55,000 nt of DNA from Cristatella mucedo (Eukaryota; Bryozoa; Phylactolaemata; Cristatellidae), in contig WPIO01000156.1 of the NCBI GenBank assembly GCA_009760855.2, positions 87,501 through 142,500 on the forward strand, given 5' to 3'. Positions within the stretch are counted from its first letter, which is position 1; every line of letters begins with the position of its first letter. Shown here one piece after another: positions 11,863-23,870 of the stretch. The translations under genes and the position numbers were made by a program. The notes under the pieces were generated by a model. It was not told the DNA's origin, searched no databases, and was given only the letters and a program-made list of their open reading frames with translations.

Positions 11863-13066
11863 CCAGCGTCGTAGTCGAGGTGTTGGCCCCATTCACCATC
11901 TTAGCGATCCGCAGCATGGGCAACGGGAAACAGCAGCATCCTGGGTTAAATCAGACGCTATTCAAGTTGTATAGGCTCGGAGGGATTCAGCGACTCAACT
12001 GAGACACTTTTCCTCGCACGTGCTAAATTGCGAACGGCCGCAGATTAGAGAGACTCCAATCGCTCACCTAAAGCGCGTTATCTATTGCACGCTTGCAAAT
12101 TTTTGAGCGGTTATCCAGTTGTGCGGCTGAGAAGTGAGTGCAGGTTGCAGTGCCGCACGACTGCTGGGTGTGCGCCGGTGTGGCACCATGCCCAAGCTAG
12201 TTAGAAACCACCGGGCCATCTAGCGTCGGTCGAGCGACAACGATGCACGACGGCGTATTATGACTGCGGCAGCAAAGCAATCTAGCGGCGCCTATCAAAA
12301 GAGTTGGGGATTGGCTGTTTGTAGGCGATAAAACAACGCGACACTTCGCTGCGCACGCCCTGCGTCAGCATTGGGTGCGCTGCAGAATGTCCGCAGAGCG
12401 GCGCGCTTGAGCAGTGCCGATCGCTCTGCTCTTCGCTGCCGCCTTCTGACGGCCGATCGAGCGACCAAGAGCGCACATTGCAGCTCCACAGTGGCAGAGC
12501 GCTTGCGGCGAGAGCTCTGCTTGCCGGCCCGCGCTACGTCGATCGCTCGCCGATGCGGCGCTTTCCGTCACGTAGAGACAGCGGAGCCTTGGCGGCCATT
12601 GCTGCGAAATGCGACAACGCCCACCCGAAAAGTCGTAGGCGGGCCGCCTGAAATCTAAGCGTGCGAACACGTCAAAAACGGCTGGTCTGCGAGCTCGCGC
12701 GCGGCGCGGCTGCGGCCGTCGCACGCGGGCGACAGGTCGGTGACGAGGAAGAGAGAGCAGAGCAGCCTGCGCACTCGCCGCGACTTAGTTCATGTCGCCA
12801 GTCGCCATGTCGCCCTCGCTGCGTCTGTCGTGACGCTCGAGAGCGAGCGAGCGAGCGACCGATCGGTGAGCTGGGCCAGCCAATTACGCGGGCGCCAGCT
12901 CTCAACCAGCCGCGAATAGCCGCGATTGTCTGCGGCGGCGGCGGCGGCGAGCGCTCCGCTCACGTGCAGCCTGCTCTTCAAGCTGCGCATCAATCGAGCC
13001 TGGCGTCTGCTGACGCAGAATTGCAGACTGAAAGCCGCTCGCGCTTCTGCTTTGTGAGTTCGCTTT
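11863..13066. other. GC-rich unique sequence, no supported gene
   Basis: Contains a short GAGC run near 12840 and overlapping open frames with no recognisable domain. Nothing can be called. Confidence 0.4.
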
Positions 13067-13838
13067 GGAAATCTTCGCCACTCGATCTGCGTCCCCGCGC
13101 GTATGCCATCCGCTCGGCGGAAATGCTGACGGAGGGCAAAGCCAGCCGACGCGCGCGCGTTCGCGCCGCCTGGGCCGCCAGGGCCGAATGGTCGAGCTTC
13201 GCCTCGCGAGCATTCGACGCGCTGCACGCGCTGAACGCGCTGCCCCGGGATCCTCGGGATTCTGTGAGAACCGGTCAAATTTTGACCGGCAGAAAAGTCA
13301 GCGGCCTTTGTTTGACAAAATTTCGATTGCCGAATTGTTTGGCGAACGATCAACGGCATTTCGAATAGCAATCGCGACAGAAACATTTGCTCGAACGTCG
13401 CGTCGTCGTCGCAGCACCTTGCATTGCCTAGAATCGTAGGACCTTGTATAGTAAGTCCGGTTTCCTCTTTTCAGTTCTGTGCTGTCCGTCAGCTGTCTTC
13501 GATGGCAGCTCCAAGATCGGCGAATATCAGGAATCAGGCATCTCCTAGTACTTCATAAGCAGCTTCAGCGACTCCTGGGGCTCAGTCCGTTGCTACAAAT
13601 ACGGAGAGCGCCACGTATGTTATTTCTTGAACATGCACTACTCCTGCGAGTGAAGCTAGCGCCAATAAGTACGGCTCTGGCGGCTCGTAAAGCGTCGAAA
13701 CAACGGCGTGCGAGATCGGCTAGATCATAACTGGCGAAATATTATTCGCTGTCTCCGCGCTAGGCTAGATATTGTACTGCTCGTATTTTTTACTGAAATC
13801 GTTCAGCTATGGCTCGAACCAACCACAAATCCTTGGGA
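13067..13838 (+). repeat. Inverted dispersed repeat, copy 1
   Basis: Matches 54408-55000 in opposite orientation, with about 180 bp (13128-13310) missing from the other copy. A conserved stretch around 13479-13730 aligns without indels, yet no frame opens with ATG in both copies, and one frame has a stop in this copy only. The type of element is not recognised. Confidence 0.75.
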
Positions 13839-14168
13839 GACCGTCTTCTTAGTTTGTATACTCCCAAAGTGTGGAGCTCACTCCATACCGACGGCAAGAC
13901 ATTACCTGACTTACGACGTGTAAAAAGAAGCTCAAAGCGCACCTGTTTCACACAGCATTTGCTGGTGCTGGTACCTGGCCACAATTTGCGTTTTCACACA
14001 GTACTTGTCACCTGTAAATATATATTATTCGCCGACCCTCTGCATGTTACCACTAATCATTCGATCACGCTTCCTTTACAGTATATATAAGGTGCCTAGA
14101 TAGAAAATAAGTTTTCCCTCGGTGCGGTGCAAATATGTCATTATATATATATATATATATATATATAT
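13832..14168 (+). mobile_element. LINE family A-like 3' end
   Basis: Opens inside the C-terminal domain (GDRLLSLYTPKVWSSL, the family's GDRAF..YAPKAWNSLP motif) and runs through a 3' UTR into a (TA)n tail. The hAT element is inserted in that tail. Confidence 0.65.
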
Positions 14169-17100
14169 TAGGGCTGTACCGGAATTCGGCTCCGGCTCCG
14201 GCCGAATTCCGGCCAATTTACAAATCCGGCTCCGGCTCCGGCCAAAACTTGGCCGGATTTGGGCGGATTTTTCGAATTTTGGTTGAATATATTACTCGTT
14301 CCATTTATAAGAGGAAGGAGCTGGCCCGACGTCCCTGCGCTCTGCGTCGGGAGAGGGTGGGGAGGCCGAGAGGACGTTCAGACGCTGATTGAGCACTCCG
14401 ACGTCAGGTCGTAACGACATGGTTTTGACCTCGGCTCGCGGCGGAACGTTTCCGAGCGCGGTTAGATTCTCAGACGTCAGAGCGGAACGCTGCGAGCGGC
14501 AGCCCGTCGTCGGTCAGGCCGCACCATAGATTCGTTCGCAGTGCATTTGGTCTCACGAAGCCGCACTTGGCGGAAGCGTGCGGAACTTCTTCACGGTATA
14601 CCTTCATTGCAATAGCAGTCACTCTGCAGCCAAGGCGAGACAACTTGCAAATCCGTGCAGGTAACAACACCACTAGCACTGTATATCTTTTGCGCTTTTT
14701 TCCGAAATTTGAGTTTTGTGTAGTGCGCAGTGTTGCTAGCGCCAGACCGCGTCACTACAGAAGTCACTGAACAGATTTTGGTTGGTCTGGTGTGCCGCGA
14801 CAGCTTTTGGCAGTTAATCGCGCCCCGCTGAAGTACGTAACCTAAAACGGGGCTGCATTCACGTATTTGAATTCTGTACATAGGACCAGGTCAGTGTGAC
14901 TGCCGTGGAGAATGCGTGTGTGTGCGTGCAGTGCGCATAAATTGCTGGCTATACGCGTAAAGGGCGGCCTTATAAATAAATCCAAAAGTCTTTTAATTGT
15001 GTTTTATTTTTAACTAGATGACAGACAAAATGAAAAAACAGTCCAGTTTGGGAATACTTCAGAGAAAAGGACGGTGACAGCTCAAAATCCCAGTGTTTGC
15101 TGTGTCCAAGCATCTTGTCACGTGGTAAACCAGATGAGCCCAAAAAATTTTCAACTTCGGCCATGCTGACACATCTTCGCTCAAAACATTATAAAGAATA
15201 CAACGAAATGCAAACCAAAATTGCTAATGCAAAGAAGAAGGCTGAAACTGCAGCACTGCCGAATGTTACACCTGGTGCAATAGGCAAAGTCATGATCCAG
15301 AAAACGATTCCCGAACAAGTTGCATGCATGAAAGTATGGGATATCAATAACAGCTCATCAGTGAGAATTCACCGTGCCATTGCTAAGATGATAATAACAG
15401 ATATGCAACCGGTTCAGATTGTTGAGAAGGCAGGCTTTGTTGAACTCATGGGAGTTTTAGAGAGGCGTTACACTGTTCCATCACGAAAATATTTTGCAGA
15501 GAGAGTCATTCCTGAAATTAATGATGAAGTTTGCACCCAGCTGTTGGTAATACTCGATCCAGCAACTACTCCGTTTCTGTCCTTTACCACTGATACATGG
15601 ACAGCAGACAATACTGTGCAATCATTCATGGGCTTAACTGCCCATTGGCTGACAGAGGAGTTTGAAAACATGAGTTTTGTGTTGGATTGCATGCCATTTG
15701 CTGGTCATCACACTGCTGCTGGACTGATGACTGCCTTTCAGCAGATGCTTGACAAATGGAACATTAGCTTTGGACGCTGTCATGTCGTACTTCGAGACAA
15801 TGCGGCGAACATATCAAAATGTTTTCGTGATGCCAACATAAAAAGCTTCGGGTGCTTTGCACATACCATGCAGTTATGTGTGCATGACGGATTGCTCAGT
15901 CAGCGGGGAGTATCAGACATAATAAGTATCGGAAAGAAATTAGTTGGTCATTTTAAACATTCTTCATCTGCGAGTGGTCGGTTCAAGGAGTTGCAGGCTG
16001 AACTGGGTTTGCCAGACCACCAGCTGTTACAAGACGTGAGCACAAGATGGAACTCAACGTTTTACATGCTGCGTCGTCTATGTGAACAGTGTCGTGCATT
16101 AACCCTCTACTGTTCAGAAGTCGTTGGCACTTCCTGCCCAACTGCACATCAGTGGTCCGTGGCTGAAAATGCTGTGTCCGTGCTTGCTCCGTTTGAAGAG
16201 GCAACAAGAGAAGTTAGCCGTGAAGCAGCACGTATATCACTAGTTATTCCTATTGTAACAGCTCTGCGGAACCTGTTGAAGAAGGACTGCACAGATGCAG
16301 GTGTAAAGACTATGAGGTCAACCCTAATCAACTCATTGAATGAACGCTTTGACAGTATCGAGCAGGAAGCCCTGTATACAGTGGCGACAATGATTGATCC
16401 ACGATTCAAAACAAAATTCTTCTCATCAGAAGCTACACTGACAGCTACAAAAGCAAGGGTTCTGCTTGCATTCAATGAATGGACAGGGCAGATAGAAACT
16501 GTGCAAGATGGAAGCCACAAAAATCAGTCTGAGCGGCAGGTTGACACAAATGAAGAAATTCCAGCCAAGCAAGCCCGGCTGGATAATTCTTCTCAATCAT
16601 CAGTACTTTGGGAATGTTTTGATGACATTGTTCAATCTACTGCTGGTACCACAGGCAGTGAGCAACAACCAGACATTGACAGTCAGCTGAACAAATACTT
16701 GGCAGAGCCATTAATAAACAGAGAGGCTGATCCACTACAGTGGTGGAGACAGAACAGGGAACGACTGCCAGCTCTGGCAACAGTAGCTCGCGTTTATTTG
16801 GGTGCTCCACCAACAAGTGTACCTTCAGAACGTTTGTTCAGTGTTGCTGGGGAAGTCCTCAGTGATCATCGAAGTTCACTTCTGCCAGAGAATGCAGCTC
16901 GACTGATATTTCTCAAATATAATTCAAAACTGATGAAATAAATTTAAGAAACAAATGTATGAAAAATATATAAAATTACAGTACTTATTTTTGTATTTTT
17001 GAATTTTGAACTTTAGTCTCTTTTCATTTTTTTTGTGTTATTACCAATATTATGATGTAAAAAATGTTTACTCAATTTTTTAATAAAATGTCACTGCTAT

Positions 17101-17359
17101 ACGATTATCACTGAGGTCTCCCACAGCAACACCTATTACACAAAAATAAACAAACAGCAAAAGACAATGATGCTACTTATTATTAATAATATTTTTTTAA
17201 TTAAATATTTATTGTAGTATATATCCTCAAGTAAAAACTTGGTAGTACAAATGGTAAAAATTTGTCCGATGAACAAATCCGGCTCCGGCCGTATTTGTCA
17301 TCAAAAATCCGGCAAATCCGGCTCCGGCCGAATTTGAAAAAATCAAATCCGGTACAGCC

Positions 17360-17362
<3 letters not shown>
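14169..17362 (+). mobile_element. hAT-family DNA transposon, near intact (3194 bp)
   Basis: Perfect 15-bp terminal inverted repeats (TAGGGCTGTACCGGA and its complement) and an 8-bp duplication ATATATAT on both sides, inside a TA microsatellite. Both ends carry several GGCTCCGG subterminal repeats, as expected for transposase binding. The single transposase frame covers 15018-16941. Intact ends, subterminal sites and almost intact coding suggest recent movement. Because the target is itself (TA)n, the duplication length cannot be proved from this copy. Confidence 0.92.
15018..16941 (+). CDS. hAT transposase with BED zinc finger (one frameshift near the start)
   Basis: The N-terminus has a BED finger: the aromatic VWEYF, CLLC, then HLRSKH. 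The core has the first catalytic Asp in FTTDTWTADN, the second in VLRDNAANISK, the CxxH motif in FGCFAHTMQL, and acidic residues in the insertion/RNase H end. The C-terminal hAT dimerisation region reads SVPSERLFSVAGEVLS followed by LLPENAARLIFLK. The ATG at 15018 is out of frame with the finger by one base at an A run (15033-15038). From 15034 the frame is open to 16941, about 636 residues, normal for the family. A short intron upstream is an alternative explanation for the offset. An AATAAA lies about 140 bp downstream. Confidence 0.9.
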
Positions 17363-17393
<31 letters not shown>

Positions 17394-17394
17394 C

Positions 17395-18262
17395 TGCTTA
17401 CTGTCTGTGTAATTGCTTCGCTTAGTCATAGCAGCTCTGTCGCGGAAGACGACGCTGCGCTATCTTGCCGCGCGACGTAAGTATACCATCTTGTCCCGTG
17501 AGGGATGGAAGGATGGACTTTCTCATTTAAATTAGTACAAATACATATGTATATATGGTGCTCAGAAATTCATTTTTGTGTTATGCAAATGAATTGATAT
17601 TATTTTTATTGTTAACTATTTTAGCCTGCACTCCGAAGTCTAAAAGGAGATTGAGGCATGTCTGGTTCCAAATAATTACAAGTCAGCAACCATTATTAAT
17701 CTCTAGCACTGTAACATTATAGTCGGCTTAGCTCGCCGTCGCTTCTTCAGCATGCTGGGGGAGAAGCTGTTAGAGCTGCGAACGCTGCATTGCTTCATCA
17801 TCGGCGGCGGCGGCCCAGGCGGCGGCCTGACTCTCTGACACGTGTGCACCGAGTCCGAGTGCGCGGAGAAAGAATCCTGCGAAACCGAATGGAGAATGGA
17901 GCGGTCGCTCTTCCGAGCTGCTGGCCTTTGCCCATCGAGCTGGCTAGCAGCGATCATATTACTGACGCGCCCCAAGATGCGATAGTCTATCTGCATGCAA
18001 CTGGTGTCTGTAAGTAACGACGGTCGGAAACTTTCCAGAAGTACTTCTACGCCACCCGATAGGCCCGGTAGTACGAGCGTAACTGCGGCGCACGCTAAAC
18101 TAGCCGAGTAAGTGACGGTAAAGTATTGTTCGCGACGACTGCGGTTAGTCGATAGCTTCTTGCCGGCCCCCTGAGAAAAGCAGAGTCAGGATTTGAGAAC
18201 CTTGGCACTTGCACTGGGTGCTGATGTGAGCTCCAGGCCACACAGCCGTTGGTGTACGTCAC
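17395..18262. other. No feature recognised
   Basis: Unique sequence right of the hAT element's TA tract. A minus-strand frame at 17703-17996 is open but has no recognisable domain. Confidence 0.4.
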
Positions 18263-18266
18263 GCGA

Positions 18267-19050
18267 ATAATAATAATAATAATAACAATAATGCACTTGA
18301 TAAAGCGCCCTCAGAGAACTCAATCTCTTTCTAGGCACTTTACATTTGCTGCATGGGGAAATGCGATTGAATGGTGCGTAATATCATGCTTGATAAACAG
18401 TGTGAACAATATGGTTAGGGGTGACATGCATAGGGTCAGCATGCAAGTGCGGTTGGTGACAGAATGCACTGTGAATGCATAGTGTCAGCGCGCATTAGCA
18501 CATGAAGGACGAATTACGGGTGCCCCTAAATGCTGTCCTAAATAGGTGTGTTTTTAAGTTCCTTTTAAATGTGGTCAGGTCAGGGGATGCTCTGACGCAG
18601 GTCGGGAGGGAGTTCCAGGCTTTGAGAGCATACGAGTCAAATGCACGGTCTCCAAGGGATTTGAGGTTTTGTACGAGGTATTGGTAAACTGTTGGATTCC
18701 GAAAAGCGGGTGGTACTATGCTTGGCCTGGTGGGGGAGTAGATCTGAGAGATAGGCTGGAGCCAAAGAATGAAGTGACCTTAAAGTGAGCGACAAAACCT
18801 GGAAGTCGTTCCGTTACTTTACTGGTAGCCAGAGCAGGTCGGCGAGAAGTGGTGGTGTGATGTGGTAACTGCGACGCTCGAGACAGACAAGCCTAGCTTC
18901 GTCGTTTTGCACCAGCTTTAAGTGCTTGATTGCACATGCCGGTAGGTCAGCAAGCAAACCGTTGCTGCTGAACGCCTGTAACCTTTCGCTTGTGTTAAAT
19001 AGACTCATCTGCATTTCGGATACGGAATTGATGCGCCAAGGTGTGAGCAC
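18267..19050 (-). mobile_element. LINE family A, 5'-truncated
   Basis: Begins at the left with an AAT trinucleotide tail, then the GCGCCCTCAGAGAACT hairpin, the 3' UTR, and the C-terminal domain to about 19050. Frames are broken. Confidence 0.85.
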
Positions 19051-19096
19051 TCGTCGTCGCTGCCGGGTTTTCTCTGCTGTAGGCGTTCCTGTTCCT

Positions 19097-19310
19097 GTGT
19101 GTGTGTGTGCGTGCGTGCGTGCGCGTGCGTGCGTGCGCGTGCGTGCATGTGTGTGTGTGTGTGCTGGTGTGTGTGTGTGCGCGTGCGTGCGTGCGTGTGT
19201 GTGTGTGCGTGTGTATGTGTGTGTGTGTGCTTGTGTGTGCTTGTGTGTGTGCTTGTGTGTGTGTGTGCGTGCTTGCGTGCGTGCGTGCGTGCGTACGTGT
19301 GTGTGTGTGC

Positions 19311-19368
<58 letters not shown>

Positions 19369-19490
19369 GCGTGTGCGTGTGTGTGTGTGCGTGTGCGTGC
19401 GTGCGTGTGTGTGTGTGCGTGCGTGCGTGTGTGTGTGCGTGTGTGCGTGCGTGCGTGCGTGCGTGCGTACGTGCGTGTGTGTGTGTGCCT
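19097..19490. repeat. (TG)n / (TGCG)n microsatellite, about 400 bp
   Basis: Nearly pure alternating purine-pyrimidine sequence, a Z-DNA-prone composition. Cys/Val and His/Thr open frames across it are repeat translation. Confidence 0.95.
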
Positions 19491-19739
19491 CCGTGCAGCA
19501 CCTACGAGTAACTAGCCGCGCTATAAGGTTAAGCCGCCGCAGCCACCGTCGGTGCTCGTCCTGCGTGACGGCTGAGTGACGCGCAGCGTAACGAGCGCTG
19601 CGCGTCTCAGGCCTAGTTCATGACCGGACGTGGAAGCCGCACCCACGCTATTAACACTGGCTTTTCTCAGATAAATGAGCTATTTCTCCCCGTCTTCACC
19701 TCCGCCAATACCCCATTTCCCATTAAATAATCCCCTGTG

Positions 19740-20070
19740 AATAATAATAATAATGTACTTGATAAAGCGCCCTCAGAGAACTCAATCTCTTTCTAAGTGC
19801 TTTCTTTTTAGAAGATTGTAACTCAAACAGAAAATTTAAGCGAACCTTGGCAAACGAGTTACATCTGTAGTTCAGATTGTTTAGTAAGTAAATTGATATT
19901 TTGTCAAAATTTGCGAAAACTTCAATGGTTCTTAAAAGCATCTCCTTCCTTGGTTTGCGGACGAAAGGGAAAAATAATAATACCAATAGTAAATATCAAT
20001 AATAAGAAATGTATGTAGAGCCATGAGAGAGAACTTAGTGTCTTTCTGGGCACTTTACATGTGCTGTCTG
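19740..20070 (-). mobile_element. Two LINE A tail fragments
   Basis: One fragment at about 19740-19812 (AAT run, then the CCCTCAGAGAACTCAATCTC hairpin) and another, more diverged, at about 19970-20070. Only the 3'-most bases are left. Confidence 0.7.
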
Positions 20071-20828
20071 GAAAGCCCGTCTGCAGGACTCCTTTCATTT
20101 CTTTTCAATCTGACCGCGACTAATTGCATAGGAAGGGCGGGACTCTGCCTGGCAGGGCGGGACCTGCTCAGGACGGAGGCTGACGGACTGCCGGCTGCTG
20201 ACGACTCGCCGAAGCGATAGCTAGACGTTCTAGTTCTTTCTGATAAGCTTTCCTTAATCATATTGATTTGCATGGAGGTCAAGAGATTCCGCTCGTGTAC
20301 GGTCGTGTATGGCTACATGCAGAACTAGTTATGCGAATTCCCGTCACTCCCCGCGTCGAGCCGCAACGAGCGGAGCCGGCGAATGAGGTTAGCATTTCGC
20401 CTGCAACAATCGAGCATGCGCCATTTTCCCCATTTCTCGCGCGCAGGGAACGGCCCCGCAGGGAGCGTGACTCATCCATTGAGAATGGCGGCGAATGCAC
20501 GGAGGGCGCGAATCCTTTTGAGCATGGCCGCGCGCAATAGTTGGGCATGATGAAAGCGTCGGCTCTCGGGGTGGTCGCAGCTCCGATTGAGGCTTTCTAT
20601 AGAGACTCGAAGAAAGAAAGAAAGAAAGAAAGAACGACAAGCCCCGAACCATGAGCCGAGTGCCGCCAGGTGGCAGCAGCAAGCTGCCACCTGGCGGTGG
20701 CGGCACTCGAAGCCTGCGCCCGTTGCAGTGAGCGTGCGGTCGCCAAAAGACTCCGTGTCGTGAAGCAATGACAAAGCGGCGACTATTCTAAAGTCGGTGC
20801 GGCAGTGAAGGACGTTAGTGCGATGTAC
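20071..20828. other. Unique sequence with a hairpin and a GAAA run
   Basis: No supported gene. It contains an AAAG microsatellite at about 20609-20632 and a perfect 15-bp stem hairpin at 20663-20697 with loop AGCAA. Confidence 0.5.
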
Positions 20829-21075
20829 TGTATCTCCGTCTGTAACTCCACAAAGTCATAAAGACCATGTTATGCAGGAGAGTTTTGTATAGCGCACTCA
20901 CAGCATAAGCGGCTTTCGGTACGCATTCGGTAGCCAGCAGACTTCGTCTCACGCAACAAAGAGAGAGTGGGAAGCGTAGCAGAGTCAGGAGAGCAGTTGA
21001 GGTAGTGAGTAGCATGAAAGTAGCAGCTCAGGACCTATGGAAAGGATGAGCCATAGTCGGCAGCAGAAGAGTAAA
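20829..21075 (-). mobile_element. LINE family B 3' end
   Basis: Same 3' end as at 7160 and 54125, reverse orientation. Non-coding remnant. Confidence 0.8.
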
Positions 21076-21510
21076 TAGTGGCGTGCGTAAACGGTAGTGA
21101 AGGAAAGTAAATAGCGGCGTTCGTAAGCGGATTTGCCTGGGTCGGCCGAAAGAAAGACTGCCTTGCGGAAGAAAAGATGGCTAGGCGTGCAGCAAGCCCC
21201 TTCCGCCGGAAATGCGAGCCTACCGCCGGTCTCCAGTAGTGGGCTGCTGACCAAGACTGAATGCAGAGTTTCACGATTCGCTGCGGTACTCCTCGCCGTA
21301 GGCCGTGTCAGTAGCCAATATCAGCAGCCGGATCGCTTTGGCAATGCTGGCCGACAGCCACCTGTCTGACGTTCAGGCAATTGGCTCAGAAACTGAGGAA
21401 TGCATCGAGCAGCAGCTAAGCGCAAAAGCGAGCGTCGAAGACGCGCGGATTTACCCATGGACTTGTGTTGTCAGGCCACCGAGATCACTCCGCACTAATT
21501 CAACGGTCTA
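21076..21510. other. No feature recognised
   Basis: Unique sequence between a LINE B 3' end and a hAT-like end; no supported gene. Confidence 0.4.
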
Positions 21511-21513
21511 GGT

Positions 21514-21800
21514 CAGTGGTTCTCAACCTTCCTCATGCCACGACCCTTTAATTCAGTTCCTCATGTTGTAGATACCCCAAGCATAATCCTAGGCTGTAGG
21601 GTTCCTGCACTCACCACTGATTCTGTTGCTCAGACGCATACCAGTGAAGCGGTGTTCCTCATGATGGGAAGCTTTCAAAATTTAAGCAATTACCAAAGAC
21701 TAAATCTAATTTCCGAGCACCTGACGACGGCTACACTGCAGCGTCACCAATCAGAAGAGAAGAGTATGCCACTCCGGTTTTCTCAGAGATTAGCTTAGGA
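21514..21800 (+). mobile_element. hAT-type non-autonomous element end (remnant)
   Basis: Begins CAGTGGTTCTCAACCTTCCT followed by an ATGCCACGACCCTTTAATTC block, a well-known hAT/Charlie-type end found across animals. The matching inverted end was not found downstream, so the right border is uncertain and the copy is probably truncated. Confidence 0.55.
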
Positions 21801-21905
21801 TAATTATCCGACATTTATGATCGAATGTCTGCGAGGCAGACTTTAGGTGTTCAAGTTGCTGCAGCAAATCCCGATCGTTTTAACGACCAGAGCATCTGGG
21901 CAACG

Positions 21906-21977
21906 TAATAATAATAATAATAATATAATAAAAACACTCATGATAATGCGCTCTCGCAGAACTCAATCTCTCTCCCC

Positions 21978-22025
<48 letters not shown>

Positions 22026-22185
22026 GCACTTTACATTTTCTGGAAAGGAAGCGCGATCGAATGGTTAGTAATAGCATGCTCAATAAACAACAAGAATGAC
22101 ATGGTTATGGGTGAAATGTACATGGTCAGCACGCAAGTGTGATTAGTGCCAGCAAGCACACTATTAGAGTGATCAATGCCGATTT
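21906..22185 (-). mobile_element. LINE family A tail with expanded (TC)n
   Basis: AAT tail, hairpin region and 3' UTR as in other copies. The AATCTCTTTC part has expanded into about 55 bp of TC (21967-22022). Confidence 0.75.
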
Positions 22186-23070
22186 CTTGGCATCTACAGG
22201 GATCAAATGCAGATTGTTGTAATCTTTACAAATAACTGGTCCGCATGATGAAACGGGATGGCTGCATGACATGATCAGAACACGATCAGACTGTTGAAAT
22301 TCAAACTACGCAACCACCTCACACGCCAGACCGATCATTGTAGTCGATCATTCATTTAGGGTGTCGTTATCAGCAGTGGCAAATGCAGCTGATCAATCAA
22401 GCATGACCATGGCCGTGGGCGTGGCCTATTCCATCGTCGTTGCCGCTCAGACTGTCGCTGGTTGCACGGAGGAGAGCAGTTTAAGTGGCGCCGCGTAGCT
22501 TGAATTGTGAATGCATTTTTCGCAGACAACTCTTTGCCTAGATTCTCGTCAATGCGTTCCAAAGGCTGACTAACGACACAAAAGGAAGCCGAGTGAAATA
22601 GCTGCCGAATCTCCAGGACTAAATCGCATCGCCCAATAAAACCTGCCTTCCGCCTTCTTCTCCCTTGCAGGGTTGAAGCATGAGTCTGAAAGCCTCGGGG
22701 CGCCGAAGCTGGGCAATCGTCAGGGGCTAAACGGAAATTTGATGTGCTAGTCACTTATTTACCTATTTGGTTTCACTTTCGTTTTAAATATGATGGATCG
22801 GACTAGTCCCGTTTCGCACGTGCATTTTCCTACTCTGCATCTTGTGGAAGCTCTAATAGGAGCTCTTTTTTGTCTAATATTGGTGCACGATTATATTGAA
22901 ATGCGGTCGCCTGCTATTATAAGCTAGATTTACACTACGAGATATTATTTATTCGTGGCTCTGAATCACTGTGGCCAAGAACCGGCCTGGTCATAATCAA
23001 GGGATAGCAGCGTAGAAAGCAGCGTAGAAGCCGAATTCATGCGATAGGCAGTTAGCTGTGCCATATATAA
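22186..23070. other. No feature recognised
   Basis: AT-moderate unique DNA with no supported gene or RNA. Confidence 0.4.
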
Positions 23071-23440
23071 TAAAAAATAATAATAAAATAATAAAAGCCA
23101 ATAATAAAAATAATGCATTTACACAGCACCTTCAAAGAACGTAATCTTCTCTAGACACAGCATATGCTATAACGGAAGTGTGATCGAATGCTTATCTGTA
23201 TAATGCTCATTTTGCCAACCAAAATAGCACTGCTAGAGGTGACATGAGCAGGGTCAACGTTCAAAAATGGCAGTATGCACAGGTGTCAGGATGCATGAGC
23301 TCGCAAATAAAGAATCACTTGGACCCACGAAATGCTGTGAAAACTAGAAAGCAACAATAATAATAATGCACTTGATAAAGCACCCTCAGAGAACTCAATC
23401 TTTTTCTAGGCGCTTTACATTGGCCGCAATGGGAAACTCG
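23070..23440 (-). mobile_element. Two LINE A 3' tails in tandem
   Basis: A diverged tail at about 23070-23350, then a better-conserved one from about 23356 (AAT run, CACTTGATAAAGCACCCTC). Both have the 3' end at left. Confidence 0.75.
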
Positions 23441-23539
23441 ATTGTTGCGTTTTTAGCTTTTTTTGTAAATGTAGCCAATTCAGTTGAGCTAATTTGTACT
23501 CTAGGCCTATTAGCCCTGCGAGACTTTTTTGAATGCTAT

Positions 23540-23870
23540 ACCCTGCTGCGTCGCTGTCCGACAGACTTCGCTACGCTGCCGACATGGACTTATTGTATTA
23601 AGCTATGGGTGCTCATACTTACACTGCCGTGCTCCGCCGGTACCAACGGCCAACCTGCGTGCATAAGGCCTGCTCCTGCAAGTCAGTGGCCGCGGTGCAA
23701 GTATCGAGGCTTCACAGGTAATTGTCGAGCATCGCCTGAGAATAACTCTCTTAAGAGAGCTGTGTTTGTGGGCTAGCTCTGTCCTGACTCGGAAGTCACT
23801 ACAGCCCGTTTATGAAAAAAAGGATGGCGAATCACTTTGCGCTCCAGCAGATTAGATCTTTCTCCATTAT
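23540..23870 (+). repeat. Dispersed repeat, possible LINE leader
   Basis: Matches about 34620-34930. It lies immediately upstream of the LINE A endonuclease remnant, so it may be that LINE's 5' leader; this is inference from position. Confidence 0.5.

Noticed and set aside
11305-11892. Ser/Leu-rich and Arg/Glu-rich frames
   Set aside because: Translation of a GA microsatellite.
13479-13730. 83-residue frame conserved in the inverted repeat
   Set aside because: No ATG start in either copy, no recognisable domain, and it lies in a dispersed repeat.
18926-19579. Cys/Val-rich and His/Thr-rich frames
   Set aside because: Translation of a TG microsatellite.
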